DNA of 53,669 bases, from contig JAZUCU010000050.1 of the NCBI GenBank assembly GCA_045639325.1, positions 1 to 53,669 on the forward strand, given 5' to 3'. The translations under genes and the position numbers were made by a program. The notes beneath the pieces were generated by a model. The model had not been told where the DNA came from. It ran no database searches and saw nothing but the letters and a program-made list of their open reading frames with translations. This DNA comes from RGIG8244 sp045639325. GTDB taxonomy: Bacteria; Verrucomicrobiota; Lentisphaeria; Victivallales; UBA1829. Positions 32,163 through 42,146 of this stretch are shown piece by piece (position 1 is the stretch's first letter; each line of letters opens with the position of its first letter).

Positions 32163-34202
32163 TTACATCTCCATCACTTGATTTTCCAGTATGTCGGACG
32201 ATGCGGCTGTTCCTTTGAACCGATAGCGTCCGCCGCCCAGATTTTCTGTTTTGCCGAAACGGGATCTCAGGGAAGGTTCACCGGGAACAGTGAACTCGCA
32301 TTCCGCCTCTTTCCCGCTGACGGCCACAATAAGAACGGCCCTCTTGCCACGGTCGTTTTCAAACAGCGCGGCAGCACATTTCCCCTTTTGCTTCGTAAGC
32401 GACAGTCTGGTTGGCCCCCGCTTCCCGAGTATGAAACTTTCCACACTTTTCAGATCCCGGACGGCGGGAAGGAGGTTTTGCCACATCCGTTCCGGATGAG
32501 ACGGGACATTGTACTGAACGGACTGATTGCGGATCTTTTGGGACATGGGGTCCGTATAGAATAGAAATCCTCTTACTCCTTCAATGGCATAAAGAAAGAT
32601 CATGGAACGGATCTCCTCTGCGGACGGATCCGCAAATTCGGCAAACTTTTCAGGCGTGAGTTTTCCCCTGTAATGCCCCCAGTTGAATGCCTGCACATAG
32701 CCCCAAACGGGTACCCCGGACCGGCGAGCCTGTACCATGAACTCCTGAATCCGTTTCAAATCCCTGGGAGCTGTTTTCATTCCGATGGGATAACTGTCAT
32801 AGCAGAAAATATCGCCCAGCTGCGCAAATTTCGGCAACAGTTTCGGGTCATTGGAGAGAGCCATCACCGGGTGATCCGGATCCAGCCGGTTCAGTGTGTT
32901 CCGCATGGTAAGTACCTGATCCATGAACGCTTCGGGAACTTCATCGGAATCGTAATAGTACAGGATGGCGGGATGTTTTCCGAGGGCATTTACCACCGCT
33001 TCCAGTTTTTCATTTACCGTGACGGCATTACCGATCTTCTTGATTCTGTACCGGTAATAATCCAACAGAATCGTCGTTGTAATGTCAGAATAAAGCCCGT
33101 GTTTATGGATCAAATCCAGCCCGGCTTTGATCGTATCGAAATAATGAGCCGGATCGCGATGAGTCGACCGAAGCATCCCGGTGCTCGATACCAGATTGAA
33201 CCCGCCATTGGAAATCCGTTTGTACCACGCTCCGTTCCGGGGATGGAAGGACGTAGAGAGGCCGATGGGTAAAAACGGTGTTCCATTGACGATGAGCCGT
33301 CCGTATCGATCCAACGTTACCGCTTTCTCAGAGCGTTTATTCTTCAGGAAACGGACGGGGAAAACCTGAGAGAAGGTTAAAACCTTCGTATCTGGAACGG
33401 CGGCAAAGACTTTCATTTCCGCCTCGCCCGGTTCTATTTCTCCCCAGTCTCCGGTAAAATCCCCTTTGACATCAGGCTTCAGAATAAGACTTTTCAGCTC
33501 CTTGCCATTCCGGACCAGCTTTGCCTGGACCAGGCATCCATGGGGAAGCTGATCGCCATGAAGGATAAATTGACTGTCGCCGGGTTCAAAACTGTGTGTG
33601 GCAGGCCAGGTGAGCAGGATTGTGTTCTGCACGCCTTCTTCTACGACTCTGATGTCGTCATAGAATATCTTGCCCGTCCAGCCGGCCTGCAGCCGGAGAA
33701 CGAGAAAATGTTTCATATTTTTTCCGGCAGTAAAACGGAACTGGATATTTTTATATTCCGGAGAAAGTCCTTTTGTTACAAAATGTGTGGTCCCGTCCAT
33801 CCACGGTACACCTTTTCCCGTATCTTTCCAACGACTTTCCACACTCATACAGGCAAAGAAATTCAGTCTGGGCTTCACCTTGGTCATTCCCTCCTGTCGG
33901 ACGGATGCTTCCACCCGGTAAGTGATACCGGGAACCGTATTGGGGATATCAAATGTTGACCAGATCCCTTTTTCAAGCGGCACACTCTTGCGTTCGATTA
34001 CAAAACCGGTGTTACCATTGACACCGGCTTCCCGGACAATGGAACAATCGTTCCGGATCAAGGCTCCCGGGATATCCGGAGTTTCAAAACCGCAGGAGAA
34101 AAGGACTTTTTCCCGTTGTGCCGGTTTGAAAGTCTCGAAATCCTGTGCGGATATTACGGCGATGCACAGTAGTGCAGCCAAATTCAAAAAAATCTTTCCC
34201 AT
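32163..34202 (-). CDS. Secreted glycoside hydrolase-like protein with N-terminal carbohydrate-binding domain
   Basis: About 679 residues. A signal peptide (MGKIFLNLAALLCIAVISAQ) is followed by a jelly-roll binding domain (about 25-190: FSCGFETPDIPGALIRNDCS to FYDDIRVVEEG) and a linker beta domain. A TIM-barrel then starts at DRYGRLIVNGTPFLPIGLSTSFHPRN. ILYYYDSDEVPEAFMD and FCYDSYPIGM lie in barrel strands, where acidic residues would be catalytic; the family number is unclear. I use ATG 34202 because AGGAGA lies six bases before it and the longer form would place that site inside the gene. It follows the pseudopilin gene. Confidence 0.72.
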   Translation of the reverse strand: MGKIFLNLAALLCIAVISAQDFETFKPAQREKVLFSCGFETPDIPGALIRNDCSIVREAGVNGNTGFVIERKSVPLEKGIWSTFDIPNTVPGITYRVEASVRQEGMTKVKPRLNFFACMSVESRWKDTGKGVPWMDGTTHFVTKGLSPEYKNIQFRFTAGKNMKHFLVLRLQAGWTGKIFYDDIRVVEEGVQNTILLTWPATHSFEPGDSQFILHGDQLPHGCLVQAKLVRNGKELKSLILKPDVKGDFTGDWGEIEPGEAEMKVFAAVPDTKVLTFSQVFPVRFLKNKRSEKAVTLDRYGRLIVNGTPFLPIGLSTSFHPRNGAWYKRISNGGFNLVSSTGMLRSTHRDPAHYFDTIKAGLDLIHKHGLYSDITTTILLDYYRYRIKKIGNAVTVNEKLEAVVNALGKHPAILYYYDSDEVPEAFMDQVLTMRNTLNRLDPDHPVMALSNDPKLLPKFAQLGDIFCYDSYPIGMKTAPRDLKRIQEFMVQARRSGVPVWGYVQAFNWGHYRGKLTPEKFAEFADPSAEEIRSMIFLYAIEGVRGFLFYTDPMSQKIRNQSVQYNVPSHPERMWQNLLPAVRDLKSVESFILGKRGPTRLSLTKQKGKCAAALFENDRGKRAVLIVAVSGKEAECEFTVPGEPSLRSRFGKTENLGGGRYRFKGTAASSDILENQVMEM

Positions 34203-34264
34203 GGCAAATCTCCTATGAGCTGTTTTCAAAAGTTTTGACTCTTATGTTTTATGTTCACCCGGTA

Positions 34265-35083
34265 TCAATAACTCCAGATCGCCTTCCAACCGCAGGTATT
34301 GGAGTATTCCGTCAGCGACATTGCCAACAGATTCATGCGGGCGCAATGACCATCGGCAAAAAGCAGATTGGTATATCCGTTGTGACGATTGGATGCCCCG
34401 GACTTATTGGAGGGGAACGGCATATTGCTGCTGGAAAGGGAGTTATTGACTACAAATCCCAGCGCTCCTTTGTTTTCCACATTGCATTTTCCGTCTTCCA
34501 GAACAGCAGTCCGGGACGGTATCTTGTTCCGTCTCAGGCTTCGCCCCCCGTAATTTGGCTTATCCGTGAAACCATACTGCGTGGCATGATTGGCGTAAAA
34601 CCAACCGAATGCATTGGCATACCGGTAGTTACTCACAGTAGTAACCGTATCATTATAAGTCACGCTCCAGACGTCGTTGAGCCCGGAAGGACAGATAAAC
34701 GTTTTTCCGGCGGAGGTGATCATGTACTTTTTGAATTCCTTGTTTGTGTAATCGGAAGCCACCTTCACCCAGAAAAAAGCACTGGTTGCCGCATCAGGGA
34801 AATCATACGTTGTATAACGGGTTTCGTGCCATGCCATCAACGGCATCCAATCTTTCTGAGAATCGGCATAAACAAGAAACGCGGTTCCGATCTGTTTCTG
34901 ATTGTTGGTGCAGGCAATCGAATGTGCCGTTTCCTTTGCCTTACTCAACGCGGGAAAAAGCAATCCTGCAAGAATAGCAATAATGGCGATCACAATGAGG
35001 AGCTCTATAAGTGTGAAGCCATGTTTCTGTTGAGATCTGCACACCATGTGAAATGAACGGAAAGAACTATGAAATGTTTTCAT
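34265..35083 (-). CDS. Type II secretion-like pseudopilin (DUF1559/H-X9-DG type)
   Basis: Residues 24-42 read GFTLIELLIVIAIIAILAG, a textbook prepilin cleavage/methylation signal with Glu at position 5. AFPALSKAKE-type helix sequence follows, then a beta-rich globular domain ending in NLLFADGHCARMNLLA, the H-X9-DG signature of Planctomycetes/Lentisphaerae pseudopilins. The 272-residue length is typical. AAGGAAA precedes the ATG. It lies between the GH127 gene and the secreted glycosidase gene in one transcript. It may form a short surface fibre or help secretion; binding of glycan is a hypothesis. Confidence 0.88.
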   Translation of the reverse strand: MKTFHSSFRSFHMVCRSQQKHGFTLIELLIVIAIIAILAGLLFPALSKAKETAHSIACTNNQKQIGTAFLVYADSQKDWMPLMAWHETRYTTYDFPDAATSAFFWVKVASDYTNKEFKKYMITSAGKTFICPSGLNDVWSVTYNDTVTTVSNYRYANAFGWFYANHATQYGFTDKPNYGGRSLRRNKIPSRTAVLEDGKCNVENKGALGFVVNNSLSSSNMPFPSNKSGASNRHNGYTNLLFADGHCARMNLLAMSLTEYSNTCGWKAIWSY

Positions 35084-35123
35084 GATAGTTTCCTTACCCT
35101 TTGGTTGTTTATTATTTTTTCAT

Positions 35124-37031
35124 TCAAAAGAACATATTGAAAAGTTTAGGATCATCGCCCGCAATGTTTCCGGCGGATGCAAAATCACAGATCTTGCTTC
35201 CGAACACGGTCCCATCCGTTGACCGGAACTCTGCGTAAAATCCGGCAAATGTTCCCGGCATGGCTTCCGGTGTTAACGTTACAGTCCACTTTCCTTGTGC
35301 AAGCCGGGATGATGCAAACATCTCTTCTTCGCTGTTCCCGATCAGCTTGGTTCGGGCAAGAAGCAGCGGGCCGGCAGATACGGTGGCGTAATATCCATTT
35401 ATCAATTCCAGTTTTTCAGGATCATTTCCCTCGAAATACCGTTTACGATGCCAATCGGAAAGTTTTTCCGGTTCCCCCGGATACGGAAAAACAGTTACTT
35501 CCGGATGAAGCTGCAACGTCAGGTCAAGTTCATGAGTTCCCGACGAGAGTTCCATATCCTTATAACCGGGGGAAGCATCCAGTGTCTTTCCAGCGTATTG
35601 AATACGGGCTGTTCCACTCCAGGCAGGAATACGCAGCGAAAGGATCATTGCTTTCTCATTTTCCACATGCAGATGAATTTTTCCTTCCGTGAGGTATGGT
35701 CCATTGACGGCGACCTTGACTTTTCCGCCTGCGGGAGAAATCGATTCCATGGTAAACGGGATATACAGATTGACGGCAACCCCCTGTTCGGAAAGCATGG
35801 CACAGCTTTCTGCGCCGTTGATGAATCCCCGGGGCATATTGTTCACACAACAGTGGTTGAACTTCATTTTCGCCTGTTCCGGAGCAACCATGTGACAGCC
35901 GGAACTGCGGACCGCCCGCATACCCCAACTGCCGTCTTTGAAAACCCCTGCCAGAAAGGCATTGAGGAATGTATGTTCCAATGTATCCATGTAACACGGT
36001 TTACCCGTCAACTTGAACAATTCAAAGCAGAGGCGGATCCAATGGATGGCATCACAGGGTTCCGTCAGGCTGTTCAGATAGCACCCGGCACTGCGGAACT
36101 GATCGTTGTATCCGACGCATCCCGGTCGGTTGGATTCGTATTTCAGCAGAAGGTCATACATATTTTCCACAGACTTCAAGGCGTTCTCATATCCGGTAAG
36201 ACGGTAATATTCCAGAAGCCCCTCAAAGCAGGACAGCATCTCATACACCTTGGCCCAGGCACCGATCCCGGTATACCAATCGTCGATCGGTTTTCCGGAA
36301 AAGCTGTTCCGGATCAGGTTGGGTGCGCGGCCATCCTCCCGTTCCCAGCCGTGGACAATGGAGTCGGCAAACTGCTTGAACTTATCGTCCCCGGTCATCC
36401 GGTAAAGGAGAAGAACGGGCTTCAGGATAGAACAGCTGGCAAGTCCCTTGAAAGTCCCGGTCTCGTGAATATCGATCTGTTTCTTCTGGATCGTGTCAAC
36501 CAGCTGACCGAGCAGTTTATGCGCTGCCTCCAGAATATGTTCATCTCCGGTCAGTTCCGCCGCTTCGATCAACCCCCAAAGAGTATATTTGCGGCACCAG
36601 ATGTTCCAGTTCCAGTCGCAAGGGACTCCGAGTGTTTTCATGACCTCATCCACGGGAGCGGCGGAAAAAAAGGACGTATTACGATAAGTACTGATGCAGC
36701 CATCCGGATCCCGGAGCGCGATCAGTTCCCAGGCAGCGCTGCGTACAAAAGATTTCAATTCTTCGTTATGCTGATAACGGGCGACACGGGATGCGCTGAT
36801 GATCCATTTGCCCCAATACTCCCCTTGCCAGATACCAATGACTTTCTGAGCGTCATCCAGTCTGTTCCGGAAAGCGTCGATCGTCTCCCGGTAGACTGTA
36901 TTTCTTGCCTCCGGAGAGTTGATTCGACGGAAAAACATTCGCTCCGCGATATCACCGATCTCACCATGCAGAACGGTTTCACCAATGCCGGGAGAAATAA
37001 ACCGGTTTACACATATATCCTGGATTTTCAT
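35124..37031 (-). CDS. Beta-L-arabinofuranosidase, GH127-like (DUF1680)
   Basis: A 635-residue enzyme with an (alpha/alpha)6 barrel (GIWQGEYWGKWIISASRVARYQ, LIALRDPDGCISTYRN, WCRKYTLWGLIEAAELTG). The HCCVNNMPRGFINGAESC motif follows; in GH127 it supplies cysteines for zinc and the nucleophile. The beta-sandwich C-domain begins near residue 420. There is no signal peptide, so it likely acts in the cytoplasm on imported beta-linked L-arabinofuranosides. It heads the leftward operon and shares an intergenic promoter region with the divergent AraC gene. GH146 and related families share this fold, so the linkage specificity is tentative. Confidence 0.83.
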   Translation of the reverse strand: MKIQDICVNRFISPGIGETVLHGEIGDIAERMFFRRINSPEARNTVYRETIDAFRNRLDDAQKVIGIWQGEYWGKWIISASRVARYQHNEELKSFVRSAAWELIALRDPDGCISTYRNTSFFSAAPVDEVMKTLGVPCDWNWNIWCRKYTLWGLIEAAELTGDEHILEAAHKLLGQLVDTIQKKQIDIHETGTFKGLASCSILKPVLLLYRMTGDDKFKQFADSIVHGWEREDGRAPNLIRNSFSGKPIDDWYTGIGAWAKVYEMLSCFEGLLEYYRLTGYENALKSVENMYDLLLKYESNRPGCVGYNDQFRSAGCYLNSLTEPCDAIHWIRLCFELFKLTGKPCYMDTLEHTFLNAFLAGVFKDGSWGMRAVRSSGCHMVAPEQAKMKFNHCCVNNMPRGFINGAESCAMLSEQGVAVNLYIPFTMESISPAGGKVKVAVNGPYLTEGKIHLHVENEKAMILSLRIPAWSGTARIQYAGKTLDASPGYKDMELSSGTHELDLTLQLHPEVTVFPYPGEPEKLSDWHRKRYFEGNDPEKLELINGYYATVSAGPLLLARTKLIGNSEEEMFASSRLAQGKWTVTLTPEAMPGTFAGFYAEFRSTDGTVFGSKICDFASAGNIAGDDPKLFNMFF

Positions 37032-37052
37032 AAAAACTTTTCCTTCTCATGC

Positions 37053-37081
37053 TTGATTTCTTGTCTCGTTGATGTTATATT
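37053..37081 (+). promoter_or_regulatory. Promoter for the divergent AraC gene
   Basis: TTGATT (37053-37058), a 17-base spacer and TATATT (37076-37081) lie in the 75-base gap between the GH127 and AraC genes. Confidence 0.55.
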
Positions 37082-37106
37082 ATACACCAAATCAAGGGCT
37101 TTAACA

Positions 37107-37928
37107 ATGAGTGATTCGATAAAAAAAATGTGTGATTCTACAAAACTTGCCAAAGTTTCTTTTTTTTCAGAACTGGAAGGTGCGGAAAATATCAATACCA
37201 ACCTGTCCTGGAACCGGCGTCTGGTCGGTCCGTGGGGGTTGCTTTTTCCGGTGGAAGGTACGGGAGAAATTTCACTGAACGATTCCGTTGTCACAGCATC
37301 AAAAGGCTCACTCTTCGTTTACAAGCCCGGATACCGCTACACATTCCATTCCTGCGGTGCATGGCGCTATTTGTGGTTCCATTTTCCTGTGCGGGATCAC
37401 ATGCTCGGGCAAATGGATTTTGATGAAGTCATTCCCGGACTGGGTATGTGGGAACCCGATGCGGAAACCTGGAAAAGAATCCTGGTTGAATTGCGGGAAG
37501 CAATCGCGTTGGAAGAATTTCACCGTCCCGGCTGGGAGTCTTTGGCTTTGCTCTTGGTGGAAACCGTACTCCAGCGTTTTTCCAACAGAAGTCAGCCCGG
37601 AGTGAAACGGTCGCGGGACCGGATCCGCCACATTGTTCAACTTCTTACCAGTGACCGGGATTACAAAATTGAAGAAATCGCGTCAGAGTGTGGCATGAGT
37701 ATCTCCCTTCTTTTTCAGATTTTCCGGAAAGAGATGGGATGCTCCCCCAGAGAATACCGGGAACATTTTTTTCTCCGGCAGGGAAAAAAGCTGCTTCTGA
37801 ACACGGATATGAGCTTGGAAAGTATCGCGGAAGCCTGCCACATGTGCGATCGCTACTACTTTTCCAATCGCTTCAAACGGCTTTTCGGCGTCTCCCCCGC
37901 AGCCTTCCGCAAAGGGATTTCCCGATAA
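37107..37928 (+). CDS. AraC-family regulator of the carbohydrate locus
   Basis: A 273-residue protein. The N-terminal half is a cupin-like sensor (NRRLVGPWGLLFPVEGTGEISLNDSVVTASKGSLFVYKPGYRYTFH). The C-terminal part has the double HTH (IEEIASECGMSISLLFQIFRKEMGCSPREYREHFF and SLESIAEACHMCDRYYFSNRFKRLFGVSPAAFR). The frame is open much further upstream across the GH127 gene, but that part is antisense sequence. ATG 37107 with AAGGG eight bases upstream is the proper start. It is divergent from the leftward operon and directly upstream of the rightward glycosidase genes, so it probably activates both. Confidence 0.88.
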   Translation: MSDSIKKMCDSTKLAKVSFFSELEGAENINTNLSWNRRLVGPWGLLFPVEGTGEISLNDSVVTASKGSLFVYKPGYRYTFHSCGAWRYLWFHFPVRDHMLGQMDFDEVIPGLGMWEPDAETWKRILVELREAIALEEFHRPGWESLALLLVETVLQRFSNRSQPGVKRSRDRIRHIVQLLTSDRDYKIEEIASECGMSISLLFQIFRKEMGCSPREYREHFFLRQGKKLLLNTDMSLESIAEACHMCDRYYFSNRFKRLFGVSPAAFRKGISR

Positions 37929-38031
37929 GACATCAAAGGTTCGAATGGAATGGAGGGAATTCCACATTCTGCATTCATGATCATATCTTGCGTTTTTGTA
38001 AGAACACACATCTTTTTTGTCGAAATATCCA

Positions 38032-38059
38032 TTGTAAAAAAAACATTGCAGTGTATAAT
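38032..38059 (+). promoter_or_regulatory. Promoter for the trehalase-clan/GH78 operon
   Basis: TTGTAA (38032-38037), 16 bases, then a perfect TATAAT (38054-38059), 52 bases before ATG 38112, which has GGAGG upstream. Confidence 0.7.
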
Positions 38060-38111
38060 ATAACATCAAATTCAGAAGTGTACTCAATATTGTAAATTTG
38101 GAGGAAGAATC

Positions 38112-39380
38112 ATGCAGACTGCAAGTTCAGGGGAACCCGAAAAAATGGATCAGATGACCGCATTCAGAAAAGTATCGGAGTTTATTCTTTCGACGTTTCA
38201 GGATACCCTCAAGGAGGCATCCGGCGAACTGCACCATCCATATATCTCCCCAGGAGGTCCGTATGCTACAAATCTATGGGATTGGGATTCTTATTGGACT
38301 CTTTATGCCATTTTCAAAACCTATGATCTCAACGGCAATACTGCAGAGATCGCATCTCTCCGCAAGTATGCACGCGGAACCTTGTTGAATTTTCTGGAGC
38401 ATCAGGGGGAAGACGGTGCATTGCCGATCGAACTGACCCTGATCGATGCCGACCGCTTTGACTGCTTGAAGTCTGCTGACAATAATATGGCAAAACCTTT
38501 TATCGGACAGCTTGCAAAACTGTTGTTTGAATACAGTCTGATCTCAAAAGAGGAACTCGAAAAGTATCTCCCGCAAATCCGGGCATATCATCAATGCTTT
38601 TTCAACCGCTATCTCGACCCGCGCACCGGACTGATTTTCTGCGCAAAAGACTGGGGACTCGGGGTCGATGATGATCCGGCTGTTTGGGGTCGGCCGTATA
38701 AGTCCTGCGCCTCGTTATATCTCAATTGTTTTCTTTATTGCGACATGCAGGCGGCAGCGGAACTTGCAGGAATCTGCGACGACAAAGACACAGAAAATTT
38801 TGAAAAATCCAATGCGCAGAATATTGCAGATGCCGTCAGAAAATATTGCTGGGATGAACGTGAAAAATCCTTTTTCTCCGTCGATTTGCAATGCAATGTC
38901 AACCTTTTTCAGCTCAAAAATACGTTACTGAACAAGAATCTTGAAACCTTCTGGCACTGCCTGAAATTGAAGATCCTGTCTTGGAACTGTATCCTGCCTT
39001 TCTGGGCTGGCATCGGAACGCAGAAACAGTTTGATGCCTTCATCAAAGAGAATTTTACAAATGACCGGCTGCGTTCCGAATACGGGATTCGCTCGCTCTC
39101 ATGTGACGAACCGATGTACGCACCGGCAATCAAGCGCGGAAATCCCAGCAACTGGCTCGGTCCGCTGTGGATCGTTGCAACATATATAACCGTGGAGACC
39201 CTTAAAAAATTCGGCCACACGGAAGAAGCCCGCAAACAGGCAGACGGCTGTATCGCCATGTTGGCAAGGGATTTGGAAAAGACCGGAACTTTCCATGAAT
39301 ATTATCTGCCGGAAACCGGTGAACCGGTACATAATCCAAACTTCATGAGCTGGAATGCTCTGGCTGCACTCATGGGATAA
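38112..39380 (+). CDS. Trehalase-clan (MGH1-like) glycoside hydrolase
   Basis: A 422-residue protein with the GH37/GH63-type sequence GGPYATNLWDWDSYWTLYAIF. The later motifs are FCAKDWGLGVDDDPAVW, LPFWAGIGTQKQFDAFI and GNPSNWLGPLWIVATYITVETL. The final YYLPETGEPVHNPNFMSWNALA is typical as well. The fold is (alpha/alpha)6 and there is no signal peptide. Catalytic acids are expected in the DDDPAVW and late NPNFMSWN regions. Substrates in this clan include alpha-glucosides and mannosylglycerate; which applies is open. It is the first gene of the rightward operon. Its first 35 codons have a degenerate copy at 32077-32156. Confidence 0.75.
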   Translation: MQTASSGEPEKMDQMTAFRKVSEFILSTFQDTLKEASGELHHPYISPGGPYATNLWDWDSYWTLYAIFKTYDLNGNTAEIASLRKYARGTLLNFLEHQGEDGALPIELTLIDADRFDCLKSADNNMAKPFIGQLAKLLFEYSLISKEELEKYLPQIRAYHQCFFNRYLDPRTGLIFCAKDWGLGVDDDPAVWGRPYKSCASLYLNCFLYCDMQAAAELAGICDDKDTENFEKSNAQNIADAVRKYCWDEREKSFFSVDLQCNVNLFQLKNTLLNKNLETFWHCLKLKILSWNCILPFWAGIGTQKQFDAFIKENFTNDRLRSEYGIRSLSCDEPMYAPAIKRGNPSNWLGPLWIVATYITVETLKKFGHTEEARKQADGCIAMLARDLEKTGTFHEYYLPETGEPVHNPNFMSWNALAALMG

Positions 39381-39400
39381 ACAAAAACGGAAATGCCTTT

Positions 39401-41617
39401 ATGAACCGATTGAATGAACAACGAAACTGGTCCGGCGTCTGGATTCGTGATGCTGTCGTACATGCCAACTGGAAAACCCCGTTACGCCCGGCTCCATATT
39501 TCCGGAAGGAATTTGACTGGAATGGCGGAAAATCAGCTGAAATCTTTATTTCCGGACTGGGATACTATCTGCTTTACCTGAACGGGATGCGGGTAGGAGA
39601 TCATGTGCTGGATCCTATTGTCACCCGGTATGATATGCGGACAAGATTTGTGAAATATGATGTCACCCCATATCTGAAGCCGGGACGTAATACGATCGCT
39701 GTCGTGCTTGGAAATGGCTGGTATAATTGTCAGACCCGGGAAGTATGGCATTTTGACAAGGCTCCATGGCAGGATGACCCGAAACTGTTGTTCGAGTTGG
39801 AATCGGATGGTAAAATACTGGTCAAAAGTGACAGTTCATGGAAAGTTTGCCGCGATGGAGCTTTCCGGTTCAATCAGCTGCGCAACGGTGAAATATATGA
39901 TGCCGGACTTGAAATCCCAGGATGGAAACTGAACGGATTCGATGATTCCCATTGGTTTGATGCCGTGATCGTTCCCGGACCGGGCGGCATCATTACCTTG
40001 CAGGATACCCTACCCTGCAAGGTGATAAGGATCACACCGGTCAAAAAGCTTCATGATCTTTCGGACCATGAATTTGTCTATGATGCCGGAGTCAATATGA
40101 CCGGCTGGGGACGTCTTATGGTCAATGGCGCCCGTGGAAGTTCAGTCAAACTGATTTATTCGGAACGCCTCGACGCTGACGGCAAAGATATCGATCAGAG
40201 TCATATCGCACAATTTGTACTTGAAGGAGATTTTCAAGCCGACGAATATATTTTGTGCGGCGAAAACAGCGAAATTTGGGAACCATCCTTCACCTATCAT
40301 GGGTTCCGCTATATTAAAGCCGTTATCTCCGGAGACGTAAAAATTCTGGCTCTTGATGTCTGCTTTGTAAGAACTTCCTTTGAAGAATGCGCAACTTTTG
40401 AGTGCTCCGATTCGATGCTGAATAAACTCTGTGAACTGACAAAACGATCTTATGAATCCAATTTTACCGGAATTCCGACCGACTGCCCGCATCGTGAGAA
40501 AAACGGTTGGACAGGCGATGCTTTTCTTGCAGCAGAAACCGGACTTTTCTTCTATCGTTCCGCATCGGCTTATGCTTCATGGCTTCAGACCATTCAGGAT
40601 TGCCAACGGCCCAACGGTCAGATTCCCGGTATTGTTCCAACCGGCGGATGGGGATACAATTGGGGGAGCGGTCCGGCATGGGATGGTGCTTTTGTTATGA
40701 TCCCCTGGTACATCTATTTATATACCGGTGATGATACTCCCATTCGAGATCATTACCAGAGTATCAAACGTTATCTTGACTTTCTGAACACGCTTTCGGA
40801 AAACAATATCGTACGATTCGGCCTCGGCGACTGGTGTCATTACGATGACAAACACAAAGTAACGGCAGCTCTGACTTCTACAGGCTATTATTACCAATTT
40901 GTACGGACTGCCGCAAAATATGCCGCCTTGCTCGGGAAAGCCGATGATACCGAACATTTCCACCGCCTTGCAGAAGAAATTTCTCTGGCATTCCACCGTG
41001 AATTTTATCGGGGCAATGGCATCTATGCAAAAGGAGAACTTACCGCCTTGTCCTGTCCTCTTTATCACGGATTGGTTCCTGATTCAGAGAAAAAGAAAGT
41101 GGAAACAAAGCTGATCGAACTGGTCGAATCGGATAACTGTATTTGCGACTTTGGTATCCTCGGGGCAAAATATACGCCGCGCGTTCTTTGTGATATCGGA
41201 CGTGCCGATCTGGCTCTGAAAATGATCGTCCATGAGGAATATCCCGGTTGGGGCTATTGGGTGAAACAGGGCGCAACAACGCTTCATGAATCGTGGAAAT
41301 CCACGTCCTCTTTGAATCACATCATGTTCGGTGATATTGCTGCCTGGATGATGCAGTATGCCGCAGGGATTTGCCCGGATGAACTGGCTCCGGGATTCAC
41401 TCAGGTAACTTTGGCTCCGGCGTGGCAGTGCGGGTTGACGCAAGTGAAAGCCGAATATGACTCCTCCTCCGGAATGATCCGGGTGAATTGGAATAAGACA
41501 GCATCCCATATTCATTTAGAAGCCGAACTGCCCGTCAATGGCAGAGTGATCCTGCCGGATGGGACGAGTCAAATCTTACAGAAAGGAAAAAATCAAATAA
41601 CAATCGGAGTGGAATAA
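39401..41617 (+). CDS. Alpha-L-rhamnosidase, GH78
   Basis: A 738-residue enzyme with N-terminal beta domains (APYFRKEFDWNGGKSAEIFISGLGYYLLYLNG, YDVTPYLKPGRNTIAVVLGNGWYN). The catalytic (alpha/alpha)6 domain has TDCPHREKNGWTGDAFLA, the GH78 acid-containing signature (usually DCPQRDERxGWTGD). A second motif GATTLHESWKSTSSLNH carries the expected general base Glu. A C-terminal beta-sandwich ends it. There is no signal peptide, so it should release L-rhamnose inside the cell. The variation RE-KN for RDER is a small departure; the key Glu is kept. It is co-transcribed with the preceding glycosidase (20-base gap). Confidence 0.9.
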   Translation: MNRLNEQRNWSGVWIRDAVVHANWKTPLRPAPYFRKEFDWNGGKSAEIFISGLGYYLLYLNGMRVGDHVLDPIVTRYDMRTRFVKYDVTPYLKPGRNTIAVVLGNGWYNCQTREVWHFDKAPWQDDPKLLFELESDGKILVKSDSSWKVCRDGAFRFNQLRNGEIYDAGLEIPGWKLNGFDDSHWFDAVIVPGPGGIITLQDTLPCKVIRITPVKKLHDLSDHEFVYDAGVNMTGWGRLMVNGARGSSVKLIYSERLDADGKDIDQSHIAQFVLEGDFQADEYILCGENSEIWEPSFTYHGFRYIKAVISGDVKILALDVCFVRTSFEECATFECSDSMLNKLCELTKRSYESNFTGIPTDCPHREKNGWTGDAFLAAETGLFFYRSASAYASWLQTIQDCQRPNGQIPGIVPTGGWGYNWGSGPAWDGAFVMIPWYIYLYTGDDTPIRDHYQSIKRYLDFLNTLSENNIVRFGLGDWCHYDDKHKVTAALTSTGYYYQFVRTAAKYAALLGKADDTEHFHRLAEEISLAFHREFYRGNGIYAKGELTALSCPLYHGLVPDSEKKKVETKLIELVESDNCICDFGILGAKYTPRVLCDIGRADLALKMIVHEEYPGWGYWVKQGATTLHESWKSTSSLNHIMFGDIAAWMMQYAAGICPDELAPGFTQVTLAPAWQCGLTQVKAEYDSSSGMIRVNWNKTASHIHLEAELPVNGRVILPDGTSQILQKGKNQITIGVE

Positions 41618-42146
41618 ATCCGGCATGGTGTAACTGCAATAGTAAAGACTTGCGCCATATCAACGTTTTGTGTCATAAAATCAAATTACACAAGCATATA
41701 TTTAACTGCACTTCTCGTGTTCTCATATCACCTTATGATAAATGCTCACCATTTATTCGTGGTTCAAAACGCCATTTTTAGCAAAACTCTGGTATTCCGA
41801 TGCGAACACATAATATTCAAGGAGTTACGCAAAACGGAGAAAGTATTCTTTTTCGATTAAAAAAATCCTCCACAATTTTTTTTGCCTTTAAGCCAGTCTT
41901 CCTGACAGGCTTGTTTCTTTTCACGAATCCCTTTCAAAAACTGCCATTCTCGTATCCGGAAAAACGATCAGCCACACCATAAACGAGCCAAATTGCTCAC
42001 CTGCTCAAATTCTCCTGAGACATGCTGTGCCCGCAACGCCGCAGCTTTATGCGAAGACGTGTCACATCCGTTTTTAAACACAGCACGTAACTTATTACAA
42101 AAAAAGAACCAAACTATATTTTTGTATCTGACTGATTTATTTAATT
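41618..42146. other. Non-coding gap between the two carbohydrate loci
   Basis: No supported gene in about 530 AT-rich bases. A hairpin AAGCCAGTC/GACAGGCTT at 41890-41912 (one mismatch) followed by a T-rich tract could end transcription from the rhamnosidase operon. Short frames at 41800-41982 and on the other strand lack start sites and known motifs. Confidence 0.6.
41890..41920 (+). terminator. Possible terminator of the GH78 operon
   Basis: A nine-base stem with one mismatch (41890-41898 with 41904-41912) and a TTGTTTCTTTT tail, 270 bases after the rhamnosidase stop. Confidence 0.45.

Noticed and set aside
35448..37106. Open extension upstream of the AraC regulator across the GH127 gene
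   Set aside because: The extension is antisense to a clear GH127 enzyme, and a good start with its ribosome site lies at 37107.
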